Part shown: positions 32,692 through 41,617 of the stretch, piece after piece
How positions within the stretch are numbered: position 1 is the stretch's first letter
Layout: each line of letters opens with the position of its first letter
Assembly (NCBI GenBank): GCA_017463105.1
Contig: JAFTPU010000011.1
Location: 1 to 47,476, forward strand
Direction: 5' to 3'
DNA length: 47,476 nucleotides
From: Clostridia bacterium
GTDB taxonomy: Bacteria > Bacillota > Clostridia > Christensenellales > Borkfalkiaceae
Translations under genes and position numbers: made by a program
Notes under the pieces: generated by a model
Told to the model about the DNA's origin: nothing
The model's input: only the letters and a program-made list of their open reading frames with translations
Databases searched by the model: none

Positions 32692-33630
32692 TTATCCCCA
32701 AATTTCTTTCGCTATCCCCAACACCTCGTCGGGCGTTTGCGCCGAAAACAGCCGTTCCTTGAACGCCGCCGCGCCCCGCTCGCCTTTCACGTAAAACGCC
32801 GCCATCTTCCGCATGAATACCGTCGTGAAGCGTTCGTCGCAACGTTCCCTCGTCCATGCCGTCTGTCTTTCGAACAGCTCGCGCTTGCTTATCCTTTCCC
32901 GCCCCGTCAACTCGCAGAATATCTGCGGATCGAACAGCGCCGCGCGCGCCACCATTACGCCGTCCGCGCCCGTTTCGTTCAGCAACTTTTCCGCGTCGGC
33001 AAACGAGAACACGCCGCCGTTGGCGATCACGGGAATTTTTACGGCGTTTTTCGCCGCCGCGAGCTCTTTATAATTTACCTCGCCCGCATAGATCTTGTCT
33101 TTCGTCCTGCCGTGGACGGTAATAAGGCTCGCGCCCGCCCCCTCCATGCGCTTGGCGAATTCGGCGGCGATCAGTTTTTTATCCGTGATGCCGATACGGA
33201 ATTTCACGGTTATTATCTTTCCGCTTTTTACACATTCCTTGACGATTTGTTCCGCCAAAGCGGGATTTTCGAGCAGCGCGCTCCCCTCGCCGTTTTTGTA
33301 AATCTTCGGCACGGGACAACCCATATTGATATCGACGACGGGAAAAGGCGCAAGCTTTTCATGCTCGCACGCCGCGCGCATGGTATCGGGTTCGTTCCCG
33401 AATATCTGCGCCGCCGTCAAGCCCTCGTGTTCGTCGGTATACAAAAGCTCCTGCGTGTTTTCACTGCCGTATTTCAGCCCCTTCGCGCTCACCATTTCCG
33501 TATAGCAAAGCCCCGCTCCGCTCTCCTTACACACGCGGCGGAAAGCGTAGTTCGTATACCCCGCCAGCGGCGCGAGGAATATATTGTTTTCGGTAATAAC
33601 GCTACCGATCTTTATAGAGCGTAAATACAT
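32692..33630 (-). CDS. tRNA-dihydrouridine synthase (Dus family)
   Basis: A 312-residue TIM-barrel flavoprotein. FMN and active-site motifs: LAPLAGYTNYAFRRVC at the start, DINMGCPVPKI with the catalytic Cys, VKFRIGI, ITVHGRTKDKIY and IPVIANGGVFSFADAEKLL. It reduces uridines in tRNA D-loops. It is probably DusB-like by length, but the subclass is not certain. The preferred start is the ATG at 33630 (MYLRSIKIGSVI), preceded by AGAGGG. An in-frame ATG at 33654 would add eight residues but lies within repeat copy 5 and has no ribosome site. Confidence 0.92.
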   Translation of the reverse strand: MYLRSIKIGSVITENNIFLAPLAGYTNYAFRRVCKESGAGLCYTEMVSAKGLKYGSENTQELLYTDEHEGLTAAQIFGNEPDTMRAACEHEKLAPFPVVDINMGCPVPKIYKNGEGSALLENPALAEQIVKECVKSGKIITVKFRIGITDKKLIAAEFAKRMEGAGASLITVHGRTKDKIYAGEVNYKELAAAKNAVKIPVIANGGVFSFADAEKLLNETGADGVMVARAALFDPQIFCELTGRERISKRELFERQTAWTRERCDERFTTVFMRKMAAFYVKGERGAAAFKERLFSAQTPDEVLGIAKEIWG

Positions 33631-33646
33631 AGGTCCCTCTTTCCAT

Positions 33647-33736
33647 AAATGCAAAATTCAGAATGCAGAATGCAAAATGATGGAATCATTTATAAATTTA
33701 CCGCAATTTTGCATTTTGCCCTTTGCGTTTTGCATT
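33647..33736 (-). repeat. Dispersed inverted-repeat element, copy 5
   Basis: A 90-bp full copy in the opposite orientation to copies 1, 2, 4 and 7. It has the AAATGCAAAATTCAGAATGC arm, an ATGATGGAATCATT centre, the ATTTACCGCAATTTTGCATT arm, and an extra CTTTGCGTTTTGCATT. Its right end overlaps the stop codon of the methylase-MazG gene and its left end holds the alternative ATG of dus. Confidence 0.88.
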
Positions 33737-35171
33737 AAACCAAAAGCTCTGCTTTCGCTTGCAAATAATACTCGTCCCACTCGCTCTCCGAAAGCTCGGT
33801 GACGACCTTGCCGTCCGCAAGCGCCTTTTCTTCCGCGAGCGTGAAACGTTTTGCAAAACGCTCGGCGCTTTCTTTCAGCGCTTTTTCGCAATCGCACCCC
33901 GCCTTTCTGCCCACGTTCACCGCCGCGAAAAGCACGTCGCCGAGCTCCTTTTCCGTCTGCGCCTTGTCTCCGCTTTTATACGCCTCGAAAAATTCGGCGA
34001 GTTCTTCCTTTAAACGCGCCGCCGCGTCCTCGGCGGTGGCGAAATCCATACCCGCTTTCGCCGCGCGCTTGCCTATTTTTTGCGCCCGCATCGCCGCGGG
34101 GAAGCATTTGGGGACGTCGTTTACCGCGTCCGCATAAGTAAGCTGGTGTTTTTCCGTCATTTTGTTCTTTTCCCAAACGCTCAGCGCGCCGCCCTCCGTG
34201 TCCGCCCTGTCCTTGCCGAACACGTGCGTATGGCGGGAAATGAGCTTTTGACAAATGCCCGTAAACGCGTCGGTGAGGTTGAACGCGCCCGTCTCCTCTT
34301 TAAGTACCGCGTGGAACACCGCTTGCAGCAATACGTCGCCCGTCTCCTCGAGTATCTTCTCGTCGTCCTCGCAGTCGATCGCGTCCACCAGCTCGTACGC
34401 CTCCTCCACCGCCGACATTTTAATGCTTTCGTTCGTTTGCACCCTATCCCAAGGACACCCGTTCGGCTTTCTGAGCCGCACGACGATCTCCTTTAAATCG
34501 TTCGCGCCGAAACGGGTCTTATCCAACAGCTCGATCTCCTCGATCGCCACCGCGGACGAATAGTCGTATTCCTTTTGCCGATCGAGCTCGTAAAGACGCG
34601 CCTTCACCGCCTTGCCGCCGCAAACGTATTTCACCTGCGTTTCCTCGCCGAACAGATCGCCCAAGATCAGTTTGCAATCGCTTGCCAGACCCCTATCGTC
34701 CATATCGTACACGACGAGCGGCAAAGCCAGCTCGCCCGTCTGCGCCTTTTCCGCCAATTCATAGGCGGACGCCGCCGTGAACGAACAGCCCTTAAAGCCC
34801 GCCGCGCGGGCGATCGCCGTCGTTTTCGATACGCCGTCGATGATCGAGAGCTTCCCGCGCAAACGCTTGGAAAGCGCTTTCACCGAATAATCCTCCGTCG
34901 CCGCGCCGTCGACGAGATACACCGTATCTTCGCCCAGATCCGTCACCGCTTTGGCGAGATTTTTCGCCAGCGTGGCAAAGTTGCGGCTGTTTTCGTATAC
35001 GTAATCGAGACAGACGTGCTCCACGCCCAAAGCTTTTACCGATTGATACGAGCGGGTGTTCGCCGTCCGCACCGCGATCTTCGCGCCCGCTTTCGCCGCC
35101 CGCAGGATCGCCTCCTCGCCCCGTTTCGTCAGATCTCCCGCTTCCGCGCCCAAGCCGATCACCGTTATCAT
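33735..35171 (-). CDS. YabN-like fusion: tetrapyrrole-methylase domain plus MazG pyrophosphohydrolase
   Basis: A 478-residue fusion. The N-terminal 200 residues are a SAM-dependent tetrapyrrole (corrin/porphyrin) methylase fold starting MITVIGLGAEAGDLTKRGEEA. The C-terminal 260 residues are MazG with two helical repeats: RKPNGCPWDRVQTNESIK, EEAYELVDAI and EETGDVLLQAVFHA, then EELAEFFEAY and KELGDVLFAAVNVGRKAG, whose EExxE and ExxD acids bind metal. This is the YabN architecture of Bacillus. MazG removes aberrant nucleoside triphosphates; the methylase substrate is unknown. It starts four bases after the flippase gene, and its AAGGAG lies in the end of that gene. Confidence 0.92.
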   Translation of the reverse strand: MITVIGLGAEAGDLTKRGEEAILRAAKAGAKIAVRTANTRSYQSVKALGVEHVCLDYVYENSRNFATLAKNLAKAVTDLGEDTVYLVDGAATEDYSVKALSKRLRGKLSIIDGVSKTTAIARAAGFKGCSFTAASAYELAEKAQTGELALPLVVYDMDDRGLASDCKLILGDLFGEETQVKYVCGGKAVKARLYELDRQKEYDYSSAVAIEEIELLDKTRFGANDLKEIVVRLRKPNGCPWDRVQTNESIKMSAVEEAYELVDAIDCEDDEKILEETGDVLLQAVFHAVLKEETGAFNLTDAFTGICQKLISRHTHVFGKDRADTEGGALSVWEKNKMTEKHQLTYADAVNDVPKCFPAAMRAQKIGKRAAKAGMDFATAEDAAARLKEELAEFFEAYKSGDKAQTEKELGDVLFAAVNVGRKAGCDCEKALKESAERFAKRFTLAEEKALADGKVVTELSESEWDEYYLQAKAELLV

Positions 35172-35175
35172 TTTT

Positions 35176-36522
35176 TCATTTCTCCTTTTGCTTACTCGCT
35201 ACCCTTAAATTATACAATAAGTCGAGCAAAAAAGCAACCAAATAACAGATATTGGTAGCATGCGCGAGTCCGAAAACGGAAATTTGCGGGTTTTGCAACA
35301 GCGCGACGTAGACCGCCGTTTTCACCGTCACCGCGATCGCCATCGCAAGGGCGGCGTATTGCGGCTTTCCCTGTGCCGTCAGACATGCCGACAGCGTCTG
35401 CACGCAGGACAGCGTGAGCGCGCTTACCGCGAACACCTTGATCAGTCCGATCAGCGTGGCAAGCTCGTCCCCCTCCAAATTCCGATAGACGAGCTTCGCC
35501 GTGGGCTCGGCAAAAAAATAGAGCGCAAGCGCGGCGGGCGCGGCGACGAGCACGGTCACGCCGAGCGAAAAAAAGAGTTTCCTCTTCACACCCGATTTTT
35601 TACCCTCCGTTTTTCTCGCCTTTGCGGAAGCGAGGCTTGGCACGCTTGCCGCCGCGATGCCGTAGCAAATCGACACGGGCAGGTTGATCACCGTCACCGC
35701 GCCGCCCGAAAACAGTCCGTATAAGGCGACGGGGTCGGCGGCGTATTTTCCCAAAAGCCGCACGACGAGCACGCTGTCGAGAAGTCCCGACAGCGGGAGC
35801 AGTATCGAGCTGAGCGTTACGGGCACGCTGAGCTTCAGCACCGATTTCATCGCGACCCTGCCCCCGCCGTCCGTCAATTTGCGGTGGGCAGGTACGCGTT
35901 TAAAAAGCAGAAGCATGACCAGCAGTGCGACGAGCTCGGATAAGGAAACGGCGAGAAGCAAAAACGTAACGGCGCGCACTACGTTACCGCGGAAAAGGTA
36001 AGCAAAGAGCAGACCGAAGCCTACTTTGACGACCTGTTCGACAACTTCGGAAAGGGCGGTGGGGAACATTTCGTTTTTCCCCTGAAACCAACCGCGGAAC
36101 ACGGAGATAGCGGAGACCAACACGACGGAAGGCGCAAGCGCGAAATAGCCCGCCGTGATCTCCTTGGTATTCTGCGCCGCCGACAGCAGGGGCGCAAGCC
36201 CCGCCATGAGCAGGGACCCGACCAAGCCGATGATAAGAAAAAGCTTCATCGCCGTTTTGAAAAGCGGCTTATCGCCCTCCCCCCTTTCGAGCCGCTCCGC
36301 CGTAAGCTTGGCGATCGACGAGGGTATTCCCGTCGCCGACAGCGTGAGCAACATACAATAAACGGGATAGACCATCTGATAAAGTCCCAGCCCGTGTCCG
36401 CCGATGAGATTCGTGAGCGGGATACGGTATACGGCGCCGATCGCCTTGGCGATAAAGCCTCCCGCCGCGATCGTCGCCGCGCCCTTTAAAAATCCGTTCT
36501 TTTTCTTCGTTTCTTCCGCCAT
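35176..36522 (-). CDS. SpoVB/MurJ-type polysaccharide lipid flippase
   Basis: A 448-residue MOP-superfamily membrane protein with about 12 helices. The start GFLKGAATIAAGGFIAKAIG and IPLTNLIGGHGLGLYQM are characteristic of the SpoVB/YtgP group, and FRGWFQGKNEMFPTALSEVVEQ follows. Relatives flip lipid II or other lipid-linked sugars outward; SpoVB acts in spore cortex formation, while YtgP-like members serve growing cells. At 448 residues it is shorter than usual (about 510-550), so one helix pair may be missing or the family is a compact branch. The ATG at 36522 follows AAGGAGG. The spoVB-yabN order matches Bacillus. Confidence 0.88.
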   Translation of the reverse strand: MAEETKKKNGFLKGAATIAAGGFIAKAIGAVYRIPLTNLIGGHGLGLYQMVYPVYCMLLTLSATGIPSSIAKLTAERLERGEGDKPLFKTAMKLFLIIGLVGSLLMAGLAPLLSAAQNTKEITAGYFALAPSVVLVSAISVFRGWFQGKNEMFPTALSEVVEQVVKVGFGLLFAYLFRGNVVRAVTFLLLAVSLSELVALLVMLLLFKRVPAHRKLTDGGGRVAMKSVLKLSVPVTLSSILLPLSGLLDSVLVVRLLGKYAADPVALYGLFSGGAVTVINLPVSICYGIAAASVPSLASAKARKTEGKKSGVKRKLFFSLGVTVLVAAPAALALYFFAEPTAKLVYRNLEGDELATLIGLIKVFAVSALTLSCVQTLSACLTAQGKPQYAALAMAIAVTVKTAVYVALLQNPQISVFGLAHATNICYLVAFLLDLLYNLRVASKQKEK

Positions 36523-36576
36523 GTTTTCCGCCTCCTTGAGATAGTTTGCGGAAAACGATACTTTTTATAACGAAAA

Positions 36577-36614
36577 AGAAACCCCGCACAAGTAGGAAAG
36601 AATGCGGGGTTTCT
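36577..36614 (-). terminator. Terminator after the sugar-transferase-like gene
   Basis: AGAAACCCCGCA and TGCGGGGTTTCT form a 12-bp stem around a 14-base loop. On the minus strand TTTTTC follows. Confidence 0.82.
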
Positions 36615-36678
36615 AAGGAGGTTGCATTGCCGTCCCCTTGCGGAGAACGACAAAATGCATCTGTGAGCGATACTATAT

Positions 36679-37365
36679 TTATTCGGCGACGGCTTCTTCG
36701 TAGTCCGCCTGTGTGATACGTTCTTCTTTCAGAAGATATTCGGCATAGGAACCGTTTCGGGTCTCGCCCAAAAATTCGTTTCCCTCGCCGCGGATCTTTT
36801 TCAAAAGCCAGTTAAAAAAGATTCCGATGTCCCCGAAAAAGGAAAAGTTCCACGCGTATTTTTTGTCGGACAAAAGCATTTCCTCGTAATCGGTTTCTTT
36901 ATTGCCCTTTTTCACAAGCGGGTTGATCAGCCCCGGCTTGGCGATATGCCGATCCTCCTCCGTATCGGAAAGGAACACGCAATCGCTTTCGGAAAACGGC
37001 TTGACGCCGATAATGCCGATCCTGCCGCAGAACACGTCGAACAGCCTCGGCAGGGCGTAAAATTTCGTGCTTTTCAACCATTTACAATAGCTTCCCTCGC
37101 CCGTGCAGACAAACGAGTGCAAGGAGACCGTTTTTCCTTTTTTGCCGACAACGCGGGTCTTTTCGACGATCGTTTTCAGCTCGCCGCGCGCCTTTGCGCG
37201 TCTTGCGCGAAGGTATACGAGCAGAAACAACGGCGAGGTGACGATCAGACAAACGAGCGAAACGAGAAATTCCCACACCCGTTTGAAAAACCAGCGATAG
37301 GTGATACAGATCACGAGCGTAAGCGCGAGCAGATCGAACGCGACGAACGCAAGTACCCGTACCAT
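36679..37365 (-). CDS. Divergent bacterial sugar-transferase (monotopic PGT-like) protein
   Basis: A 228-residue protein. Two N-terminal hydrophobic segments (about 3-24 and 32-52, the second with the SPLFLLVYL of the reentrant membrane helix) precede a domain that aligns by eye with the bacterial sugar transferase family: RVVGKKGKTVSLHSF, KFYALPRLFDVFCGRIGIIG, KPF and IAKPGLINPL. Active members have SLDELPQ with the catalytic Asp-Glu pair, FRSM and PRP. Here these read FYALPR, LHSF and VKP, so the catalytic acids are missing. It may be inactive, regulatory or changed in chemistry. It follows engB by 42 bases and has no clear ribosome site. Confidence 0.7.
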   Translation of the reverse strand: MVRVLAFVAFDLLALTLVICITYRWFFKRVWEFLVSLVCLIVTSPLFLLVYLRARRAKARGELKTIVEKTRVVGKKGKTVSLHSFVCTGEGSYCKWLKSTKFYALPRLFDVFCGRIGIIGVKPFSESDCVFLSDTEEDRHIAKPGLINPLVKKGNKETDYEEMLLSDKKYAWNFSFFGDIGIFFNWLLKKIRGEGNEFLGETRNGSYAEYLLKEERITQADYEEAVAE

Positions 37366-37407
37366 TGTTTTAAAAATTCGTCCATTTTCCCTTATTTCCT
37401 TTTTTCG

Positions 37408-38079
37408 TTACTCCTCTTTTTCCTCTCCGTCCTCGCCTTCCTCTTCCTCCTCGTATGCGGGCTCGGAAGCGCGGTCGATCACGAAGCGGAGCTTTTTTAA
37501 TACGTCGTCCTTGCCATAGCCCGTTTCCGCGCTGGTGGCGATGAGATTTTCGACGCCGAGATACAGATCCGCCGCGATGGCGCGGATATGTTCTTTGAGT
37601 TTCATTTTCGAAAGCTTGTCCGCCTTGGTGAGCACCACGGTGAAAGGCAGGGTATGATAGTGCAAAAACTGCATCATCTGCACGTCGTCCTCCGTGGGGT
37701 CGTGGCGGGAATCGGCGAGCATGAACACGTGCGCGATCCCGTTCTTGTTACGGAAAAACGCGTCGAGCGTTTTCGCCCATTTGTCCTTTTCCGCCTTGGA
37801 CACCCGCGCAAAGCCGTAGCCCGGTAGGTCGGCGAGGATAAATTCGCCGAAATCGAAATAGTTGACGAGACGGGTACGCCCGGGTTCGCTACTCGTTTTC
37901 GCCAGCTTTTTACGATTAGCAAGCATATTGATAAACGAGCTTTTTCCCACGTTAGATTTACCGCAAACGGCGATCACGGGTTTGTCGGGTTTGATAAATT
38001 GCTCGGCACGCGCCGCCGACGTGATAAACGTGGCGTTCTTGATAACGAGCGATTGCGTTTTTGCGTTCGTTTCGTACAT
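37408..38079 (-). CDS. engB: EngB/YsxC ribosome-assembly GTPase
   Basis: A 223-residue GTPase with G1 CGKSNVGKSSFINML, a G2 threonine in EPGRTRLVNYF, G3 ADLPGYGFARV, G4 VVLTKADKLS and a G5-like TSAETGYG. The C-terminal tail is extremely Glu-rich. EngB acts late in 50S subunit assembly and is usually essential. It lies directly after lon, as in Bacillus (lonA-ysxC). Repeat copy 6 lies between the two. No strong ribosome site precedes the ATG at 38079 (a GGGAG is visible at a fair distance). Confidence 0.94.
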   Translation of the reverse strand: MYETNAKTQSLVIKNATFITSAARAEQFIKPDKPVIAVCGKSNVGKSSFINMLANRKKLAKTSSEPGRTRLVNYFDFGEFILADLPGYGFARVSKAEKDKWAKTLDAFFRNKNGIAHVFMLADSRHDPTEDDVQMMQFLHYHTLPFTVVLTKADKLSKMKLKEHIRAIAADLYLGVENLIATSAETGYGKDDVLKKLRFVIDRASEPAYEEEEEGEDGEEKEE

Positions 38080-38097
38080 AAATAGCTCCCATGGATT

Positions 38098-38174
38098 GAA
38101 TGCAAAATTCAGAATGCAGAATGCAAAATGATGGAATAATTAAAAAATTTACCGCAATTTTGCATTTTGCATTT
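38098..38174 (-). repeat. Dispersed inverted-repeat element, copy 6
   Basis: A 77-bp copy, in the same orientation as copy 5: GAATGCAAAATTCAGAATGC, ATGATGGAATAATT, ATTTACCGCAATTTTGCATT, TTGCATTT. It fills the gap between the lon stop and the engB start. Confidence 0.88.
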
Positions 38175-38176
38175 AT

Positions 38177-40609
38177 TTATTCTCTGCACCGTACGCCGTC
38201 GCGGTGCGTCTCGTCGGGGATAACGGGCAAGTGCTTGGGGCTCGTGCGTTTTCTCGGCGTTTCCTCTTTCGCCGTTTCGCCGTCCAAAAGCGCGAGCGCA
38301 AACACCTCGTTCACTTCCGAAACGGGCACGAAACGCACGTCGTTTTTCAGCGTCTGCGGCAGTTCCTCGAGATCCTTTTCGTTGCCCTTGGGCATCAAAA
38401 CGGTGGCGATCCCCACCCGTCTCGCGGCAAGCGATTTCTCCTTCAATCCGCCGATCGGGAGCACCTTTCCGCGCAACGTGATCTCGCCCGTCATGGCGAT
38501 ATCCCCGCGCACCTTTCTGCCCGTCAGCGCCGACAGGATCGCCGTCGCCATGGTGATGCCCGCGCTCGGTCCGTCCTTGGGCGTCGCGCCTTCGGGTACG
38601 TGGATATGCAAATCGGTCGTAGCGAATTTGTCCTCGTCGATCGCGTATTCCGCCGCATGTGCGCGGATATACGACAACGCCGCTTGCGCCGATTCCTTCA
38701 TCACGTCGCCGAGATGCCCCGTCAATTTGATCTCCCCTTTGCCGTGCATCGCCGTCGCCTCCACGGTGAGCGTCGTGCCGCCGACTGCCGTCCACGCAAG
38801 CCCCGTCACCGCGCCGACCTCCGCCGTCAGGGCGTTGCTGTCGATCGAATACCGAGGCGCGCCGAGCAGCTGTTTCACCTTTTCCGACGTGATCTTTACC
38901 TTTGCCGCACGTTTCTTCTCCGCGCGTTTCACTGCGACCTTGCGACAGATACTCCCGATCGTACGCTCCAAAGTACGCACGCCCGCCTCGCGGGTGTACC
39001 CCTCGATCACCGTGCGGAACGCTTCCTCTTCAAATTCGGCGTTCTTTTCCGTAAGTCCGTTCGCCTCGAGCTGTTTGGGCACGAGATAGCGTTTCGCGAT
39101 CTCCGCCTTTTCTTCGAGCGTATAGCCCGAAAGCTCGATGATCTCCATACGGTCGCGCAAGGGCGCGGGGATCGTGTCGAGCGAATTCGCCGTCGTCAAA
39201 AACAGCACCTTCGAAAGATCGTACGGCACCTCGAGATAGCGGTCGCGGAAGGTCGAATTCTGTTCGGGATCGAGCGCCTCGAGAAGCGCCGCCGACGGAT
39301 CGCCGTGCATATCCGACGTGATCTTGTCGATCTCGTCGAGCAAAAATACGGGATTCACCGAGCCCGCGTTCTTCATGCCGTACAGAATACGCCCGGGCAT
39401 CGCGCCGATATAGGTGCGGCGGTGTCCGCGGATCTCCGCTTCGTCCTTCACGCCGCCAAGGCTCATGCGCACGAATTTTCTACCCAACGCGCGGGCGATC
39501 GATTTCGCGATACTCGTTTTCCCCACGCCGGGAGGACCGACGAAACACAAAATGGGCGACTTCCCGTTCCCCGTCAGCTTCAGAACCGCAAGGTATTCGG
39601 TGATACGCTCCTTGATCTTCTCTAACCCGTAATGGTCCTCGTCAAGCACGCGCACGCACTCGGCAAGACTTTCGGTGTCGGTCGTTTCCTCCGTCCACGG
39701 CAGGGCGAGCACCTGATCGAGATACCCCGAAATGACGGTATACTCGGGCGAAGAGGTCTGCATTTTTCCCATGCGGTCGACCTCTTTGAGACATTTCGCC
39801 TCCACGTCCTCAGGCAAACCCTTGGCTTTGATCTTTTCGCGAAACTCGTCCTCCTCCTTGCCGTCGTCGCCGAGCTCGGTATGGATCGCTTTCAACTGCT
39901 CGCGAAGGTAAAAATCCCTTTGCGATTTGTCGATATTCTGACGTACGGACGAGGCGATCTTCTTTTCGACCTTGGATATCTCCAGCTCGTCGTTGAGGCA
40001 ACGGTGGAAAAGCCGAAGCCGTGCGATCGTGTCCGCCTGTTCGAGAAGCTGTTGTTTGATATCCAGCTTCACGCGCATGGCGGAGACGGCGATATTGATA
40101 TACTCGTCGGCGGTTTTACAGCCCTCGAGCTTCAACGCCGTTTCTTTCGACAGCTTCCCGTCGACGGAAAGCACGTCTTTGACGAGCGCCTTCGCCGTGC
40201 GGAAATGCGCCTCCCGCAAGATCTCGTCCCCCTCGTCGGAAACGAGCTCGTCCGCAACGGCGTAAAAATAGCCGTTTTCGATCCCGATATCTCTTGCTTT
40301 GGCGCGGTAAAGCCCCTCGCAAAGCACGCGGATAACGCCCGCGGGGAGCTGCGCGATCTGCTTGATCTTCGCGACGCAACCGACGGTATACACGTCGGCG
40401 GGCGTCACTTCGTCCTTTTCCGTGACCTTCTGCGAGCAAATAAGCACCAGCTTGTCCGCGCTTTCGGACGCACGGTTGACCGCTTTTAAGGTCATTTCCC
40501 GTCCCACCTCGAAAGATATGTTGGTGTTGGGAAACGCCACCTTGCCCCGAAGCGGGATCACGGGAAGAATATTCGTTCTGATTATATCGTTCATCTTGTA
40601 ATTTTCCAT
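38177..40609 (-). CDS. lon: ATP-dependent Lon protease
   Basis: An 810-residue LonA. The N-terminal substrate domain starts ILPVIPLRGKVAFPNT. The AAA+ module has Walker A FVGPPGVGKTSIAKS and Walker B PVFLLDEIDKI. The protease domain has the catalytic Ser in KDGPSAGITMATAI and the Lys in GLKEKSLAARR. It degrades misfolded and regulatory proteins in the cytoplasm. A 35-residue C-terminal extension rich in Lys, Arg and Thr (ETPRKRTSPKHLPVIPDE) goes beyond the usual end. The start is either the ATG at 40609 or the ATG 15 bases on; neither has a good ribosome site. No CIRCE or CtsR box is visible upstream; repeat copy 7 lies there instead. Confidence 0.95.
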   Translation of the reverse strand: MENYKMNDIIRTNILPVIPLRGKVAFPNTNISFEVGREMTLKAVNRASESADKLVLICSQKVTEKDEVTPADVYTVGCVAKIKQIAQLPAGVIRVLCEGLYRAKARDIGIENGYFYAVADELVSDEGDEILREAHFRTAKALVKDVLSVDGKLSKETALKLEGCKTADEYINIAVSAMRVKLDIKQQLLEQADTIARLRLFHRCLNDELEISKVEKKIASSVRQNIDKSQRDFYLREQLKAIHTELGDDGKEEDEFREKIKAKGLPEDVEAKCLKEVDRMGKMQTSSPEYTVISGYLDQVLALPWTEETTDTESLAECVRVLDEDHYGLEKIKERITEYLAVLKLTGNGKSPILCFVGPPGVGKTSIAKSIARALGRKFVRMSLGGVKDEAEIRGHRRTYIGAMPGRILYGMKNAGSVNPVFLLDEIDKITSDMHGDPSAALLEALDPEQNSTFRDRYLEVPYDLSKVLFLTTANSLDTIPAPLRDRMEIIELSGYTLEEKAEIAKRYLVPKQLEANGLTEKNAEFEEEAFRTVIEGYTREAGVRTLERTIGSICRKVAVKRAEKKRAAKVKITSEKVKQLLGAPRYSIDSNALTAEVGAVTGLAWTAVGGTTLTVEATAMHGKGEIKLTGHLGDVMKESAQAALSYIRAHAAEYAIDEDKFATTDLHIHVPEGATPKDGPSAGITMATAILSALTGRKVRGDIAMTGEITLRGKVLPIGGLKEKSLAARRVGIATVLMPKGNEKDLEELPQTLKNDVRFVPVSEVNEVFALALLDGETAKEETPRKRTSPKHLPVIPDETHRDGVRCRE

Positions 40610-40645
40610 ATATTTATTATTACCCGCAAACGGGGACTTTTAAAC

Positions 40646-40736
40646 AAATGCGGAATGTGAAATGCAGAGTACGAAATGGCGGTAAAATTATAAATTATTC
40701 AATCATTTTGCATTCTGCATTCTGAATTTTGCATTT
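40646..40736 (+). repeat. Dispersed inverted-repeat element, copy 7
   Basis: A 91-bp copy between the regulator gene and lon: a degenerate left arm (AAATGCGGAATGTGAAATGC), the core GGTAAAATTATAAATTATTC and a full right arm ending TCTGAATTTTGCATTT. It ends four bases before the regulator stop. Confidence 0.86.
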
Positions 40737-40739
40737 TTA

Positions 40740-41489
40740 TCAAACTTTAATAAACTCCGTGTCGGGATATGCGGCTTTGATCTCCTCGCTGAACTCGTAA
40801 TCGCTGATAATGCCTTTCAGTTGACTGAAATCGAGCAGATATTTCCTGTCGCCTACCTCGCGATGAAACTTTTCGTGGTCCGCAAGATGATATATCTCCT
40901 TTGCGTTTTTTGCGATCACGGTATGTAACAGATAATACAATCCGCCCTCGGCGATCCGCCCGTCCGCCGATACGTAGCCCGAAGCGAAGAACATTTTGTC
41001 GACGTAATATTTCATCGCATTCTCGATCGTTTCCGTGCCGCACAGCATACACGGCGGCTCCACCACTTTCCCGCCCAGACAGATCACGTTGATCCCGTAC
41101 TGGCTCAGATGCGTTACGATCGCCACGTTGTTCGTAATTACCGTAATATCCTTTTTCTCGGTAAGAAATTCCGCCATACATTCCGTCGTCGTCGACGCGT
41201 CGATAAAGATCACGTCCCCGTCGCGGACGAACTCGGAAGCCTTTTTGCCGATCTTCAACTTTTCCGAACGCATTTTATGATAACGGAACGGCAGCGGAAC
41301 GTCCTCCTTTTTTACGATCTCCACGCCGCCGTACGTCCTGTGCACCAGCTTTTGACTCTCCAAAACGTTCAGATCGCGGTTGATCGTCGCGTTGCTGTAA
41401 TGTAACGCGCCCACCAAATATTTTACCGTCACGTACCCGTATTGCTTTACGATATCGAGTATATTGTCCAGCCGCTCTTTCTGATACAT
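40740..41489 (-). CDS. DeoR/GlpR-family transcriptional regulator
   Basis: A 249-residue protein. The N-terminal winged helix (about 1-55, MYQKERLDNILDIVKQYGYV, then SNATINRDLNVLESQKLVHR) is the DeoR-type DNA-binding domain. The C-terminal sugar-phosphate isomerase-like DeoRC domain contains VIFIDASTTTECMAEFL, VITNNVAIV and VICLGGKVV. Such regulators usually repress and are released by a phosphorylated sugar. The ATG at 41489 follows AAGGACGGGG; the frame open to 41705 covers the divergent gene. It is divergent from a MATE transporter, with TGAGAAT repeats between, so that transporter is the probable target. Confidence 0.88.
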   Translation of the reverse strand: MYQKERLDNILDIVKQYGYVTVKYLVGALHYSNATINRDLNVLESQKLVHRTYGGVEIVKKEDVPLPFRYHKMRSEKLKIGKKASEFVRDGDVIFIDASTTTECMAEFLTEKKDITVITNNVAIVTHLSQYGINVICLGGKVVEPPCMLCGTETIENAMKYYVDKMFFASGYVSADGRIAEGGLYYLLHTVIAKNAKEIYHLADHEKFHREVGDRKYLLDFSQLKGIISDYEFSEEIKAAYPDTEFIKV

Positions 41490-41503
41490 ACCCCGTCCTT
41501 CCG

Positions 41504-41582
41504 TGAGAATTTTTGAGAATTTCCAATAAATATGAACGTATATTGAGAATGTTTGACATTTTCTTACCGTATATATTATAAT
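41504..41582 (+). promoter_or_regulatory. MATE promoter with probable regulator operator sites
   Basis: TTGACA (41553-41558), 18 bases and TATAAT (41577-41582) drive the MATE gene. TGAGAAT occurs three times (41504, 41514, 41544). The last is part of an imperfect palindrome (GAGAATG, five bases, CATTTTC; 41545-41563) that overlaps the -35 box, which fits repression. The first two lie before the regulator's own start, which fits autoregulation. Confidence 0.6.
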
Positions 41583-41617
41583 CGTAATCGAAGAAAAAGT
41601 CAAGGCGGTGAAGGGCT

